NCBI GenBank assembly: GCA_030539285.1
Contig: JAUNSH010000007.1
Coordinates: 1-64,000, forward strand
DNA from: Eubacteriales bacterium
GTDB taxonomy: Bacteria > Bacillota > Clostridia > Oscillospirales > Oscillospiraceae
DNA length: 64,000 bases
Reading direction: 5' to 3'
A program made the position numbers and the translations under genes. Below are positions 53,414-61,712 of this stretch, one piece after another; position 1 is the first letter of the stretch, and each line of letters opens with the position of its first letter. Under the pieces are notes generated by a model. The model searched no databases and was not told the DNA's origin. It was given only the letters and a program-made list of their open reading frames with translations.

Positions 53414-53512
53414 TTGGGCATGAAAGAGATGCCAAAGGCACGCCCATACCCGGTGGGACCCGGCGGCAAAGATTTCTAAAATGTAACCAATTTCATTAGG
53501 AGGTTAGTAAAA

Positions 53513-55045
53513 ATGAAACACACAATGAAGAAGCTGCTTTGCATGGCTCTGGCCATCATGCTGCTGGTCTCCGCTGTGCCTGTCTTCGCCGCGGCGGAAA
53601 ATGATCTCAGTGCAACTGTCGTCTTTAATTTGTTTAATAAAGCCGGCACCACTCAGGTCGGCACACAGAATGTCTCCGTAAACTTTAGCAATGACGGTAC
53701 CACCGTTGCCAATTTGCTCACCTATGGTAAACTGGCTGTCCCGGATGGTTATCAGGGTGTAAGCGAAGAAGACCTTGCAAAGCAAGTGTACAATGGTCAG
53801 AGCGTTTCTGTTTCGGCCTACGCTATTCAGGACCCCGAAGTGAAGCATTACGTCAACGTTATCGTCAAGCTGGACGGCGTTGCTCAGTCTGCTGTCGCTA
53901 AGGAGATCGCCGGCACCGAGACCACCGTTGGCAATCTGATCAAGTACAAGATCACACAGGATCTGAGCGACTACAAGTTTGTTCAGGCCTGGAACGGCAC
54001 CAGCGTTCTGAGCAGCTCCGATGTGGTCTACGAGAATCAGACCATTGAGTTTGCCTTTGAGAAGATTAAGGCGGAGGTCGCTCCTATCAAGGTTATTGTC
54101 AAGGTTGGCACGAGTGACAACGTTGTCGGTACCGTCGAGAAGGTTCCTGCCAATGGTGTCTCCGCTAAGGTGGCCGATCTGCTGACCTATGCGTGGAGCT
54201 CTGACTGGGATAATGTCTATACTTTCGACCATGCCTACAGCGAGGCCAAGGGCAACGTCGCACAGACTGACAGCGTAAACGCTGGTGACACACTCTACGT
54301 CATGCTCAAGAAGGGCACCACTACGACTGAGACTCCCACCACCAGCGGTAATCTGTCTCTGGTCATTACCGTGAATGGCTCTGAGAAGTGCAGCAAGACC
54401 GTTCAGAACTTCACCACCTCTACCGTTTCCAACCTGATCAAGAAGTATCTGGATTCTGACTGGACCACCGGCTACGGCTTCAACCAGGTCACGATCAACA
54501 GCGTCACCTACTACAGAAGCGACATTGATGTCAAGGCCGGCGATACTGTCAAGATCGAGCTGACCCGCAAGGCTTCCAAGGATAACTCCAACAAGGTTTA
54601 CCTGCACGTCTACCTGAACGGTGACGCAAGCACCATCGCCCTGACCAAGGACATCACCGGCACCTACCTGATGGACGACTGGTACACCGATACCACCGAG
54701 GTCCTGAACTACCTGAAGAACAACTACTACACCGCCAAGGACAGCTCCAACGCTGTTACCATTGACGGCCTGTACACCAACATCAACACCTCCGGCGCTT
54801 TCCCCGCCAACTACTACGCGGACAACAAGGTCGCTTCTCTGAGCGATATCGATGAGAAGCTGGAGGATGGCTACGTTCACATCAGCGTCATGCTGAAGAA
54901 CGCCAAGGCCAAGTCCTCTTCCACCGCCGATTCCTCCAACCCCAAGACCGGTGACACCATCTTTGTTCCCGTCATGGTCATGGGCCTGACCGGCACCGTT
55001 CTGGCCGCGGCTTACGTCTTCGGCAAGAAGCGCTTCGCCCGCTAA
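53513..55045 (+). CDS. Secreted cell-wall-anchored repeat protein (NPKTG sorting signal)
   Basis: A 510-residue surface protein. The signal peptide (about 1-26, MKHTMKKLL ending VPVFAAA) is followed by five diverged segments of about 75-100 residues. Each opens with an alternating beta strand such as YVNVIVKLDG or SLVITVNGSE, has a central VxNLL/NLIKY helix, and ends near VxxGDTxxVxL. A Thr/Ser-rich linker lies at about 265. The C terminus has NPKTGD, a hydrophobic segment and a KKRFAR tail, the sortase arrangement. The repeat pattern resembles beta-grasp or DUF4430-like domains. No sortase gene is nearby. Promoter strength suggests abundant expression. Confidence 0.88.
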   Translation: MKHTMKKLLCMALAIMLLVSAVPVFAAAENDLSATVVFNLFNKAGTTQVGTQNVSVNFSNDGTTVANLLTYGKLAVPDGYQGVSEEDLAKQVYNGQSVSVSAYAIQDPEVKHYVNVIVKLDGVAQSAVAKEIAGTETTVGNLIKYKITQDLSDYKFVQAWNGTSVLSSSDVVYENQTIEFAFEKIKAEVAPIKVIVKVGTSDNVVGTVEKVPANGVSAKVADLLTYAWSSDWDNVYTFDHAYSEAKGNVAQTDSVNAGDTLYVMLKKGTTTTETPTTSGNLSLVITVNGSEKCSKTVQNFTTSTVSNLIKKYLDSDWTTGYGFNQVTINSVTYYRSDIDVKAGDTVKIELTRKASKDNSNKVYLHVYLNGDASTIALTKDITGTYLMDDWYTDTTEVLNYLKNNYYTAKDSSNAVTIDGLYTNINTSGAFPANYYADNKVASLSDIDEKLEDGYVHISVMLKNAKAKSSSTADSSNPKTGDTIFVPVMVMGLTGTVLAAAYVFGKKRFAR

Positions 55046-55076
55046 CTCTAAGCGAAACCCAAATTACATCCTAATG

Positions 55077-55111
55077 AAAATCCCCGGCAGCGACATCGCT
55101 GCCGGGATTTT
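55077..55111 (+). terminator. rho-independent terminator of the wall-anchored protein gene
   Basis: The stem aaaatcccc-ggcagcga with its complement around a short loop, followed by T residues, 32 nt after the stop. Confidence 0.85.
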
Positions 55112-55126
55112 CGCGTCCGCAAATAT

Positions 55127-55156
55127 CGTAGGGCGGGGTCATGACCCCGCCCTACG
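55127..55156. repeat. 30-nt perfect palindrome
   Basis: cgtagggcggggtc is followed directly by its exact reverse complement gaccccgccctacg with two centre bases (at). The right half recurs at 4139-4163 inside the inverted-repeat element there. Confidence 0.85.
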
Positions 55157-55182
55157 GTTTTTGGTAAATCCATAATACAATA

Positions 55183-55211
55183 TTGACAATTCATTCCAAA
55201 TGGATTATAGT
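55183..55211 (+). promoter_or_regulatory. sigma-A promoter of the phosphohexomutase gene
   Basis: TTGACA (55183-55188), 17 nt and TATAGT (55206-55211), 61 nt before the start. Confidence 0.8.
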
Positions 55212-55271
55212 ATATTTGGTTGAAATATGCAAATGCATATGATTCTACAACAAGGGAAAAGGTGATCTAAT

Positions 55272-56954
55272 ATGTACATGGATGATTATAAGCGCTGGCT
55301 GGCCGCCGATCTGGAAGACCCCGCTCTGACCGAAGAGCTGAGAGCTATCTCTGGTCAGGACGAGCAGATCAAGGAACGGTTCGCCGTGGCCCTGAAATTC
55401 GGCACCGCCGGCCTGCGGGGCGTGCTGGGCGCAGGCTCCAACCGCATGAACATTTACGTGGTCCGTCAGGCTACCCAGGGCCTTGCCAACTGGGTCAAGA
55501 TCCAGGGCGGCAATCAGCTGGTGGCTATCTCCTATGACAGCCGCATCAACTCCGATGTCTTCGCCAGAACCGCCGCCTGTGTGCTGGCCGCCAACGGCAT
55601 CAAGGTCCGTATTTACGACGCCCTCATGCCCGTGCCCGCCCTGTCCTTTGCCACCCGCTACTATAAGGCCAACGCCGGTATCATGGTGACCGCCTCCCAC
55701 AACCCCGCCAAGTATAACGGCTACAAGGCCTACGGCCCCGACGGCTGCCAGATGACCGACGATGCCGCCGCCGTGGTCTACGCCGAAATTCAGAAGACCG
55801 ATATCCTCACCGGCGCAAAGATGATGTCCTTCGAGGATGGCATGGCCCAGGGCCTGATCGAATACGTTGGCGACGACTGCAAGGAAGGCCTGTACGATGC
55901 CATCAAGGCCTGCCAGGTGCGGCCCGGCCTGTGCAAGACCGCTGGCCTGAAGCTGGTTTACTCCCCCCTGAACGGCTCCGGTCTGGTGCCCGTCACCCGG
56001 ATCCTGAATGATATCGGCATCGATGACATTACCATCGTTCCCGAGCAGAAGTACCCCGACGGCAATTTCCCCACCTGTCCCTATCCCAACCCTGAAATTT
56101 TCGAAGCCCTGCGGCTGGGTCTGGAACTGGCCAAGTCCTCCGGCGCGGACCTGATGCTGGCTACTGACCCCGACGCGGACCGTGTGGGCATCGCCATCAA
56201 GTGCCCCGACGGCTCCTACGAGTTGGTCTCCGGCAACGAAGTGGGCGTGCTGCTGCTGGACTACATCTGCGCGGGCCGCATCGAGAAGGGCACCATGCCC
56301 AAGAACCCCGTAGCCGTCAAATCTCTGGTATCCACCCCCTTGGCCGACGCTGTCGCCGCCAACTACGGCGTGGAAATGCGCAACGTCCTCACCGGCTTTA
56401 AGTGGATCGGCGACCAGATCGCCCGGCTGGAAGCCGACGGGGAAGTGGAGCGGTTCATTCTGGGCTTCGAGGAGTCCTACGGCTACCTGGCTGGCCCCTA
56501 TGTCCGGGACAAGGACGCCATCATCGGCTCCATGCTGATCTGCGAAATGGCCGCCTACTACCGCTCCATCGGTTCTTCCATCAAGGAGCGCCTGGAAGCC
56601 ATCTACGCCAAGTACGGCCGCTACCTCAATAAGGTGGATTCCTTCGAGTTCCCGGGCCTCAGTGGCATGGACAAGATGGCTGGCATCATGGCGTCTCTGC
56701 GGGAGAAGCCCCCTGTGGAGCTCGGCGGCTACAAGGTCGTGAAGGTCACGGACTACGAGAATACTGCCGAGACCGGCCTGCCCGCGGCCAACGTGCTGGT
56801 CTACGCCCTGGACGGCGGCGCCACCGTCATCGTCCGTCCCTCCGGCACCGAGCCGAAGATCAAGACCTACTTCACCACCCTGGGCAAGGATCTGGCGGAA
56901 GCCGAGGCCCAGAAGAACAAGCTGGCCGAAGCCCTCAAGCCCATTCTGGCGTAA
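55272..56954 (+). CDS. Phosphoglucomutase/phosphomannomutase (alpha-D-phosphohexomutase)
   Basis: Interconverts hexose-1- and hexose-6-phosphates, 560 residues. The phosphoserine loop is TASHNP (140-145, Ser142), the metal loop DPDADR (about 298-303), the sugar loop GFEESYG and the phosphate loop RPSGTEPKIK. Length and the GTAGLRGVLGAGSNRMN start match the PgcA-type phosphoglucomutases of Firmicutes. It would supply glucose-1-phosphate for UDP-glucose and glycogen, linking glgB and the polysaccharide block. The start is the ATG after AAAAGGTG. Confidence 0.92.
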   Translation: MYMDDYKRWLAADLEDPALTEELRAISGQDEQIKERFAVALKFGTAGLRGVLGAGSNRMNIYVVRQATQGLANWVKIQGGNQLVAISYDSRINSDVFARTAACVLAANGIKVRIYDALMPVPALSFATRYYKANAGIMVTASHNPAKYNGYKAYGPDGCQMTDDAAAVVYAEIQKTDILTGAKMMSFEDGMAQGLIEYVGDDCKEGLYDAIKACQVRPGLCKTAGLKLVYSPLNGSGLVPVTRILNDIGIDDITIVPEQKYPDGNFPTCPYPNPEIFEALRLGLELAKSSGADLMLATDPDADRVGIAIKCPDGSYELVSGNEVGVLLLDYICAGRIEKGTMPKNPVAVKSLVSTPLADAVAANYGVEMRNVLTGFKWIGDQIARLEADGEVERFILGFEESYGYLAGPYVRDKDAIIGSMLICEMAAYYRSIGSSIKERLEAIYAKYGRYLNKVDSFEFPGLSGMDKMAGIMASLREKPPVELGGYKVVKVTDYENTAETGLPAANVLVYALDGGATVIVRPSGTEPKIKTYFTTLGKDLAEAEAQKNKLAEALKPILA

Positions 56955-56963
56955 ACATCTATC

Positions 56964-56993
56964 AACACCGGGCAGCAATGCCCGGTGTTTTTC
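56964..56993 (+). terminator. rho-independent terminator of the phosphohexomutase gene
   Basis: aacaccgggc / gcccggtgtt stem with a 6-nt loop and a T run, 9 nt after the stop. Confidence 0.85.
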
Positions 56994-56994
56994 C

Positions 56995-57023
56995 TTGCCA
57001 TTTGCCCCGGACTGTGATATGAT
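56995..57023 (+). promoter_or_regulatory. sigma-A promoter of thyA
   Basis: TTGCCA (56995-57000), 17 nt and TATGAT (57018-57023), 26 nt before the start. It directly abuts the preceding terminator. Confidence 0.72.
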
Positions 57024-57049
57024 GGCAAAAACATTTGGGAGGTAGACCC

Positions 57050-57880
57050 ATGAGCTACGCGGATGAAGTATACAAGGCGACCTGCCGAAAAATATTAGAG
57101 GAAGGCTATTCCGACGCTGAATTGGACGTGCGCCCCCACTGGGCAGACGGTACCCCCGCCCACACCATCAAGACCTTCGGCGTGGTGAACCGCTACGACC
57201 TGTCCAAAGAATTTCCCATCATGACCCTGCGCCGCACCTACTGGAAAAGCGCGGTGGACGAGCTGCTGTGGATCTGGCAGAAGAAGTCCAACCGCATCGC
57301 CGACCTGGGCAGCCACGTCTGGGACGAGTGGGCAGGGGAGGACGGCACCATTGGCAAGGCCTACGGCTACCAGCTTGGCATTAAGCATCATTACAAAGAG
57401 GGAGACTTTGACCAGGTGGACCGGGTGCTCTATGATCTCAAGCACAATCCCGCCTCCCGCCGAATCTTAACCAATATTTACAATTTTGAAGACCTGCAAG
57501 AAATGAACCTCTACCCCTGCGCCTACTCCATGACCTTCAACGTCACGGGCAACAAGCTCAATGCCATTCTGAACCAGCGCTCTCAGGACATGCTGACCGC
57601 CAATAACTGGAACGTGGTGCAGTACGCGGTGCTGACCCACATGATGGCGCAGGTCTCGGGCCTGCAGGTGGGCGAGTTCGTCCACGTCATTGCCGACTGC
57701 CACATCTATGACCGCCACATCCCGGCGGTGAAGGCCATGCTGGAACTGGACGGCTACGACGCTCCCACTTTCCATATGGATGAAAGCGTCGCGGATTTCT
57801 ACGCCTTCACCAAGGATTCCTTCTCCATGGAGAATTACAAATTCCATCCCTTCAACTTCGAAATTCCCATGGCCATTTGA
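57050..57880 (+). CDS. thyA: Thymidylate synthase
   Basis: Methylates dUMP to dTMP with methylenetetrahydrofolate, 276 residues. The active-site Cys157 lies in NLYPCAYS, a PCAY rather than PCH version recalled from the B. subtilis/phage phi3T-type enzymes. LNQRSQDMLTANNWNVVQYA holds the dUMP-binding residues, and HIYDRHIPAV follows. The ATG after GGGAGGTAGACCC is preferred over an in-frame TTG at 57035. folA follows, so one thymidylate/folate unit is likely. Confidence 0.93.
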   Translation: MSYADEVYKATCRKILEEGYSDAELDVRPHWADGTPAHTIKTFGVVNRYDLSKEFPIMTLRRTYWKSAVDELLWIWQKKSNRIADLGSHVWDEWAGEDGTIGKAYGYQLGIKHHYKEGDFDQVDRVLYDLKHNPASRRILTNIYNFEDLQEMNLYPCAYSMTFNVTGNKLNAILNQRSQDMLTANNWNVVQYAVLTHMMAQVSGLQVGEFVHVIADCHIYDRHIPAVKAMLELDGYDAPTFHMDESVADFYAFTKDSFSMENYKFHPFNFEIPMAI

Positions 57881-57984
57881 GCCGGTATGACCGGCGGCAA
57901 ATGCGTTACCTACCCTTTCAGAAAACGAACGCCAATGGGGTGGGTGGCTTGACCGGAAAATATCTGCTTGTTTAGGAGAGAAAT

Positions 57985-58464
57985 ATGGAACTGATCGTTG
58001 CGGTATATGACGACTGGGGCATCGGAAAAGACGGCACCCAGCCCATTGCCCTGTCCGCTGACCGAAAATTCTTCCGGGAGACAACCCGGGGGAGCCTTGT
58101 CATTGCGGGCAGGCGCACCATTGATGATTTCCCCGGCAGAAAGCCCCTGCCCGGGCGGGTGAATGTGGCCCTGACCCGGCAGGACATCGAGATCCCCGGC
58201 TTTACCATCTGCCACAGCCCGGAGGAAGTGCTGGAATTGGCGAAAAATCACGAACGTGCCTTTGTCATCGGCGGCGGCAGCGTCTACCGCCAAATGCTCC
58301 CTTATTGCGACCGGGCATATATCACCCGTGTCCATACGACCCCGGAATCCGACACGTTCTTCCCAAATTTAGAGGAAGATCCCCAATGGTTTTTAGCGGA
58401 AACCCTCCAATCCGGGGAAGAAAACGGCATTTCCTACGAAATGCTGCGCTACAAGCGGAAATAA
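57985..58464 (+). CDS. folA: Dihydrofolate reductase
   Basis: Regenerates tetrahydrofolate with NADPH after the ThyA reaction, 159 residues. The N terminus LIVAVYDDWGIGKDG, the NADPH motif VIAGRRTIDDFPGR and FVIGGGSVYRQML are the usual DHFR landmarks. The position with the active-site acid is the Asp of SADRKFFRETTRG. It lies 104 nt after thyA, a spacer with a small gccggt / accggc hairpin. Its stop codon directly abuts the stop codon of the opposing gene. Confidence 0.93.
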   Translation: MELIVAVYDDWGIGKDGTQPIALSADRKFFRETTRGSLVIAGRRTIDDFPGRKPLPGRVNVALTRQDIEIPGFTICHSPEEVLELAKNHERAFVIGGGSVYRQMLPYCDRAYITRVHTTPESDTFFPNLEEDPQWFLAETLQSGEENGISYEMLRYKRK

Positions 58465-59193
58465 TCAATCCACGCCCTCTTCCTCACCCGGAAGGGGGCG
58501 GAATTCCTGATACAGCCCCACGGCGGCGGTCACGCCCAGTGATTCCGCCTCGTCCAATTGCGCGGCAATATCCTCCGGCGTCCGCCAGAGGGTGAACACG
58601 GCTTTGTCGGGGTCAAGGGAAATATGGTAGTGACAGTGAAGCCCTTTGTCTTCCAGCCCGCCATCCGGCCGCTCCCAAGGGGGCAGGGGAGCGGATGCCG
58701 CACCCTTCTCCGTCAAAACGATTTCCAACCCCTCCATGGTGGTATCCAGCCAAACTTCCCGCCCGTGCCACCGGGAAAGCCGGGATTCCATGGCTTCATC
58801 CGGGGATATGGGCGATACAAAGACGGGGCAGTCCAGACCGTCGGCGTAAAGCTCCGATACCACTACAGGGAAGGGAAGCGCCTGGCATAGATACTCTGCC
58901 AATTTTTGTGCTTGTTCCTCGTCGGGCCGCTGAAAATCCAGCAGAAGCCCCACGCAGGGAAGCCTTTCCATGCACCCGCCCAGCTCTGCCGCGACTTTCT
59001 CAGGGTCGTGGTCATGCATGGGCGTGCTGTCGTCGAGAATTAACAGGGAATCGTCAGGCAGCCACTTCGGCAGATTGGACAGTCCCGTGCCGCTGGGAGA
59101 AAAATGGCAGGCCATCCACGCCGTATGATGGGGAAACATGAAATTTCCTGCCATTTCCGCGCCGGTCATGGCGAGATAATGGGGAATCGGCAT
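58465..59193 (-). CDS. Hypothetical protein
   Basis: A 242-residue protein that I do not recognise. It has no signal peptide or membrane helix. Features seen: SLLILDDSTPMHDHDPEKVA, GLLLDFQRPDEEQAQKLAEYL and PVFVSPISPDEA, a run of short strands ending in acidic residues as in TIM-barrel enzymes, then a C-terminal part with HCHYHISLDPDKAVFTLWRT. The ATG at 59193 has AGGAGG 7 nt upstream. The stop is immediately adjacent to that of folA. A glycosidase-like barrel is only a guess. Confidence 0.8.
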   Translation of the reverse strand: MPIPHYLAMTGAEMAGNFMFPHHTAWMACHFSPSGTGLSNLPKWLPDDSLLILDDSTPMHDHDPEKVAAELGGCMERLPCVGLLLDFQRPDEEQAQKLAEYLCQALPFPVVVSELYADGLDCPVFVSPISPDEAMESRLSRWHGREVWLDTTMEGLEIVLTEKGAASAPLPPWERPDGGLEDKGLHCHYHISLDPDKAVFTLWRTPEDIAAQLDEAESLGVTAAVGLYQEFRPLPGEEEGVD

Positions 59194-59271
59194 GGACAAA
59201 TCCTCCTTTCCGTGGTATAATTCCGAAATAGAGCGTTCCTTACATTATCGTATGAAATCCGGGAGGACAAT

Positions 59272-59778
59272 ATGCCCCTTTCTTTTTTACCGAAGATCAT
59301 TGCGAACAACTTGACCGACCTGACGCCGGAGCTGCTGCGCGCCCGGCATATCCGGCTTCTGATGCTGGACTTTGACAACACCATCGTCCCCTATACCACC
59401 AACGTGCCCACCTCCGAAATGACGGAATGGCTGGACAGAATGAACAAATTAGAAGATATCCAATTGTGCATTGTGTCAAACAGCCACAAGGATCGTGTGC
59501 CCACATTCTGCCGGGAACGGGGCCTGCCCTGCATCACCTACGCAAGAAAGCCCTCCACCAAGGGCATCCGGGAGTGCCTGAGCAAATTCAGTATCCCGGC
59601 ATCGGAAGCGGCGCTGGTAGGCGACCAGATCTACACGGACACCTTGGGTGCCAACTTGGCCGGGGTCACCTCCATTCTGGTCAGCGCCATTGACAATCAT
59701 AATTTCTGGCTGAAAGCACGCCACGTGCTGGAATTGCCATTTATTTTCATCGCAAGGAACAGGAGAATCAAACCATGA
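59272..59778 (+). CDS. yqeG: YqeG family HAD-type phosphatase (IIIA)
   Basis: A 168-residue HAD-superfamily phosphatase. The nucleophile motif is LDFDNTIVP (Asp33, Asp35), motif II is VSNSHK, Lys lies in YARKPSTKG, and VGDQIYTDTLGA provides the last Asp pair. YqeG-type proteins may act on phosphatidylglycerophosphate or other small phosphates; the substrate is not evident. In Bacillus yqeG heads the aroE-yqeH gene group; here it is followed by an M24 peptidase overlapping by 4 nt. Confidence 0.92.
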   Translation: MPLSFLPKIIANNLTDLTPELLRARHIRLLMLDFDNTIVPYTTNVPTSEMTEWLDRMNKLEDIQLCIVSNSHKDRVPTFCRERGLPCITYARKPSTKGIRECLSKFSIPASEAALVGDQIYTDTLGANLAGVTSILVSAIDNHNFWLKARHVLELPFIFIARNRRIKP

Positions 59779-60839
59779 AGAATCTGGAAAAGTACAAATC
59801 TCTGCTGGGTGGGGAAGTGGACGGTCTGCTGCTGACCTCCCGCTACAGCCGCCATTACGGCGCGGAATATGACATCGCCGAGGGTGTCGCCATCGTCACC
59901 AAGGCTGGCTGCCGCTACTTTACTGACAGCCGCTATATTGAGTGCGCCGAGAAAAACCTGAAGGACTTCGAGGTGCTGATGACCGACCGCCAGCATACCC
60001 CCTTCCAGCGGCTGAACGATGCCATCGCCGACTTCGGTGTGACCACTCTGGGTTATGAGGAAGACTACCTCACTGTAAGGGAACTGATGGAGTTCGAAAA
60101 GAACCTGAATGCCAAACTGGTGCCCTTCAACAAACCCATTTTCGGCTTCCGGGCCTCCAAGGAGGAGTGGGAGATCAGTCTCATGAAGAAGGCCCAGGAG
60201 ATCACCGACAAGGCCTTTGCGGAGGTTCTGACCCGGATCAAGGTCGGTATGTCTGAACTGGAATTGCAGGCGGAACTGATTTACTGCATGTACAAAAATG
60301 GCGGCACGGGCCTTGCCTTTGACCCCATCGTAGTCTCCGGCCCCAACACCAGCCTGCCCCACGGCGTGGCTGGGGAGCGGAAAATTCAGGCTGGCGACTT
60401 CGTGACCATGGACTTTGGCGCTTCCTACATGGGCTACTGCTCCGACATGACCCGCACCGTGGCCGTGGGCTTCGCCACGGAGGAGATGCAGAAGGTCTAT
60501 TCTATCGTGCTGGAAGCCCAGGAATCCGCCATTGCCGCCACCAAAGCCGGTGTCACCGGTGCCTTTGTGGACGGTGTCGCCCGGAAGGTCATCGAGGACG
60601 CGGGCTATGGTCAGAATTTTGGCCACGGCTACGGCCACAGCCTGGGCCTTGAAATTCACGAGGATCCCAATATGAACACCCGCAATCAGGAGCCGCTGCC
60701 TGTCAGCGCTGTGTGCTCCGCCGAGCCGGGCATCTATCTGCCGGGGAAATTCGGTGTCCGCATCGAGGACGTGACCATTCTGACGGAAGATGGCGCAATC
60801 GACATAACCGCAAGCCCCAAAAATCTCATTATTGTCTAA
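59775..60839 (+). CDS. Xaa-Pro aminopeptidase, M24B (YqhT-like)
   Basis: Cytosolic metallopeptidase cleaving N-terminal residues before proline, 354 residues. The creatinase-like N-terminal domain spans 1-120. The pita-bread domain shows MDFGASYMGYCSDMTRT (two metal Asp), HGYGHSLGLEIHE (metal His), SAEPGIY and GVRIEDV (metal Glu). The ATG overlaps the yqeG stop. The peptidase-then-efp order (yqhT-efp in Bacillus) is conserved here. Confidence 0.92.
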   Translation: MKNLEKYKSLLGGEVDGLLLTSRYSRHYGAEYDIAEGVAIVTKAGCRYFTDSRYIECAEKNLKDFEVLMTDRQHTPFQRLNDAIADFGVTTLGYEEDYLTVRELMEFEKNLNAKLVPFNKPIFGFRASKEEWEISLMKKAQEITDKAFAEVLTRIKVGMSELELQAELIYCMYKNGGTGLAFDPIVVSGPNTSLPHGVAGERKIQAGDFVTMDFGASYMGYCSDMTRTVAVGFATEEMQKVYSIVLEAQESAIAATKAGVTGAFVDGVARKVIEDAGYGQNFGHGYGHSLGLEIHEDPNMNTRNQEPLPVSAVCSAEPGIYLPGKFGVRIEDVTILTEDGAIDITASPKNLIIV

Positions 60840-60858
60840 CTTTTTTTCCTGCGCCCTA

Positions 60859-60887
60859 TTGCATAACAGAGATTTTTGCGGTACAAT
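60859..60887 (+). promoter_or_regulatory. sigma-A promoter upstream of the structured leader and efp
   Basis: TTGCAT (60859-60864), 17 nt and TACAAT (60882-60887). The expected start point is about 60894, some 230 nt before the efp start. Confidence 0.8.
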
Positions 60888-60893
60888 ATATGG

Positions 60894-61066
60894 GCTAAAG
60901 TTATGGCAACACCGCACAATGGAGGCTGCGGGCTTTGGCGGATCTTTAGCTCCCGATCTTCCGTTTGAAAAATGGGAAATACATCAAGCATTCCCACATT
61001 TTTCAAACCTTGATTGGAAGTAAAATCTCTCGCCAAATCCTCTTGCTCCATTATGCGTTGCTGCCC
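60894..61066 (+). ncRNA. Rod-like structured RNA upstream of efp (candidate 6S-like RNA or efp leader)
   Basis: Four nested stems with no branching can be traced. Stem A pairs 60905-60924 with 61046-61065, 17 of 20 positions. Stem B is tttggcg / cgccaaa (60934-60940 with 61031-61037). Stem C is cttcc / ggaag (60958-60962 with 61016-61020). Stem D is gtttgaaaaatg / catttttcaaac (60963-60974 with 60997-61008), plus ggaa / ttcc. Stems A and B are separated by a nearly symmetric loop of 9 and 8 nt. A rod with a central bubble starting at a sigma-A promoter fits the architecture of 6S RNA. I could not match its bases to a remembered 6S consensus, so it may instead be a leader controlling efp. T-box and known riboswitch motifs are not seen. 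Confidence 0.5.
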
Positions 61067-61120
61067 TGTGAACGCAAATCGCCTCCCAAAACGGAGAGGT
61101 AGTCTTAGGAGGATAAACAC

Positions 61121-61684
61121 ATGATTTCTGCAGGCGATATTCGCAACGGTATTACCTTTGAGCTGGACGGCAAGGTGATGCAGGTCATCGAGTTCCAGCA
61201 CGTCAAGCCCGGCAAGGGTGCCGCTTTCGTCCGCGTCAAGATGAAGAACGTCATCACCGGCGGCGTGACCGAAACTTCCCTGAACCCCTCTGCCAAGTTC
61301 CCCACCGCTTTCATCGAGAGAAAGAAGATGGAGTACTCCTATAACGACGGCTCCCTGTACTACTTCATGGATCAGGAGACCTACGAGCTGGAGCCCATCG
61401 ACGCTTCCGCTCTGGACGATTCCTTCAAGTTCGTCAAGGAGAACGACATCTGCACCATCATGAGCTACAAGGGCAAGGTCTTCGGTGTCGAAGTTCCCAA
61501 CTTTGTTGACCTGGTGGTCACCGAGACTGAGCCTGGCTTCGCCGGCAACACCGCCACCAACGTCACCAAGCCCGCCACCGTGGAGACCGGCGCTGAGGTG
61601 AAGGTGCCCCTGTTCATCAACGAGGGCGACAAGATCCAGATCGACACCCGCACCGGCGAGTACCTGGGCCGTTCCAAGGCTTAA
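61121..61684 (+). CDS. efp: Elongation factor P
   Basis: Rescues ribosomes stalled at polyproline stretches, 187 residues. Three beta-barrel (KOW, OB, OB) domains are covered by the usual length. The loop tip that enters the P site is [13 protein letters not shown], with Lys32 at the modified position, and the C-terminal signature is [29 protein letters not shown] precedes the ATG. It is preceded by the structured segment and followed after 28 nt by a CD1247-type gene. Confidence 0.96.
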   Translation: MISAGDIRNGITFELDGKVMQVIEFQHVKPGKGAAFVRVKMKNVITGGVTETSLNPSAKFPTAFIERKKMEYSYNDGSLYYFMDQETYELEPIDASALDDSFKFVKENDICTIMSYKGKVFGVEVPNFVDLVVTETEPGFAGNTATNVTKPATVETGAEVKVPLFINEGDKIQIDTRTGEYLGRSKA

Positions 61685-61712
61685 GGAAAGCGCGCGTTAA
61701 GGAGAGGTTATT

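Noticed and set aside
53414..53512. Cyclic di-GMP riboswitch before the surface protein
   Set aside because: The characteristic GEMM core words are not present and the pairing pattern differs.
55245..56978. 577-codon open frame on the minus strand
   Set aside because: Shadow of the phosphohexomutase gene.
60894..61120. T-box or known riboswitch controlling efp
   Set aside because: No T-box AGGGUGGNACCGCG core and no recognisable riboswitch core; the unbranched rod does not fit either.
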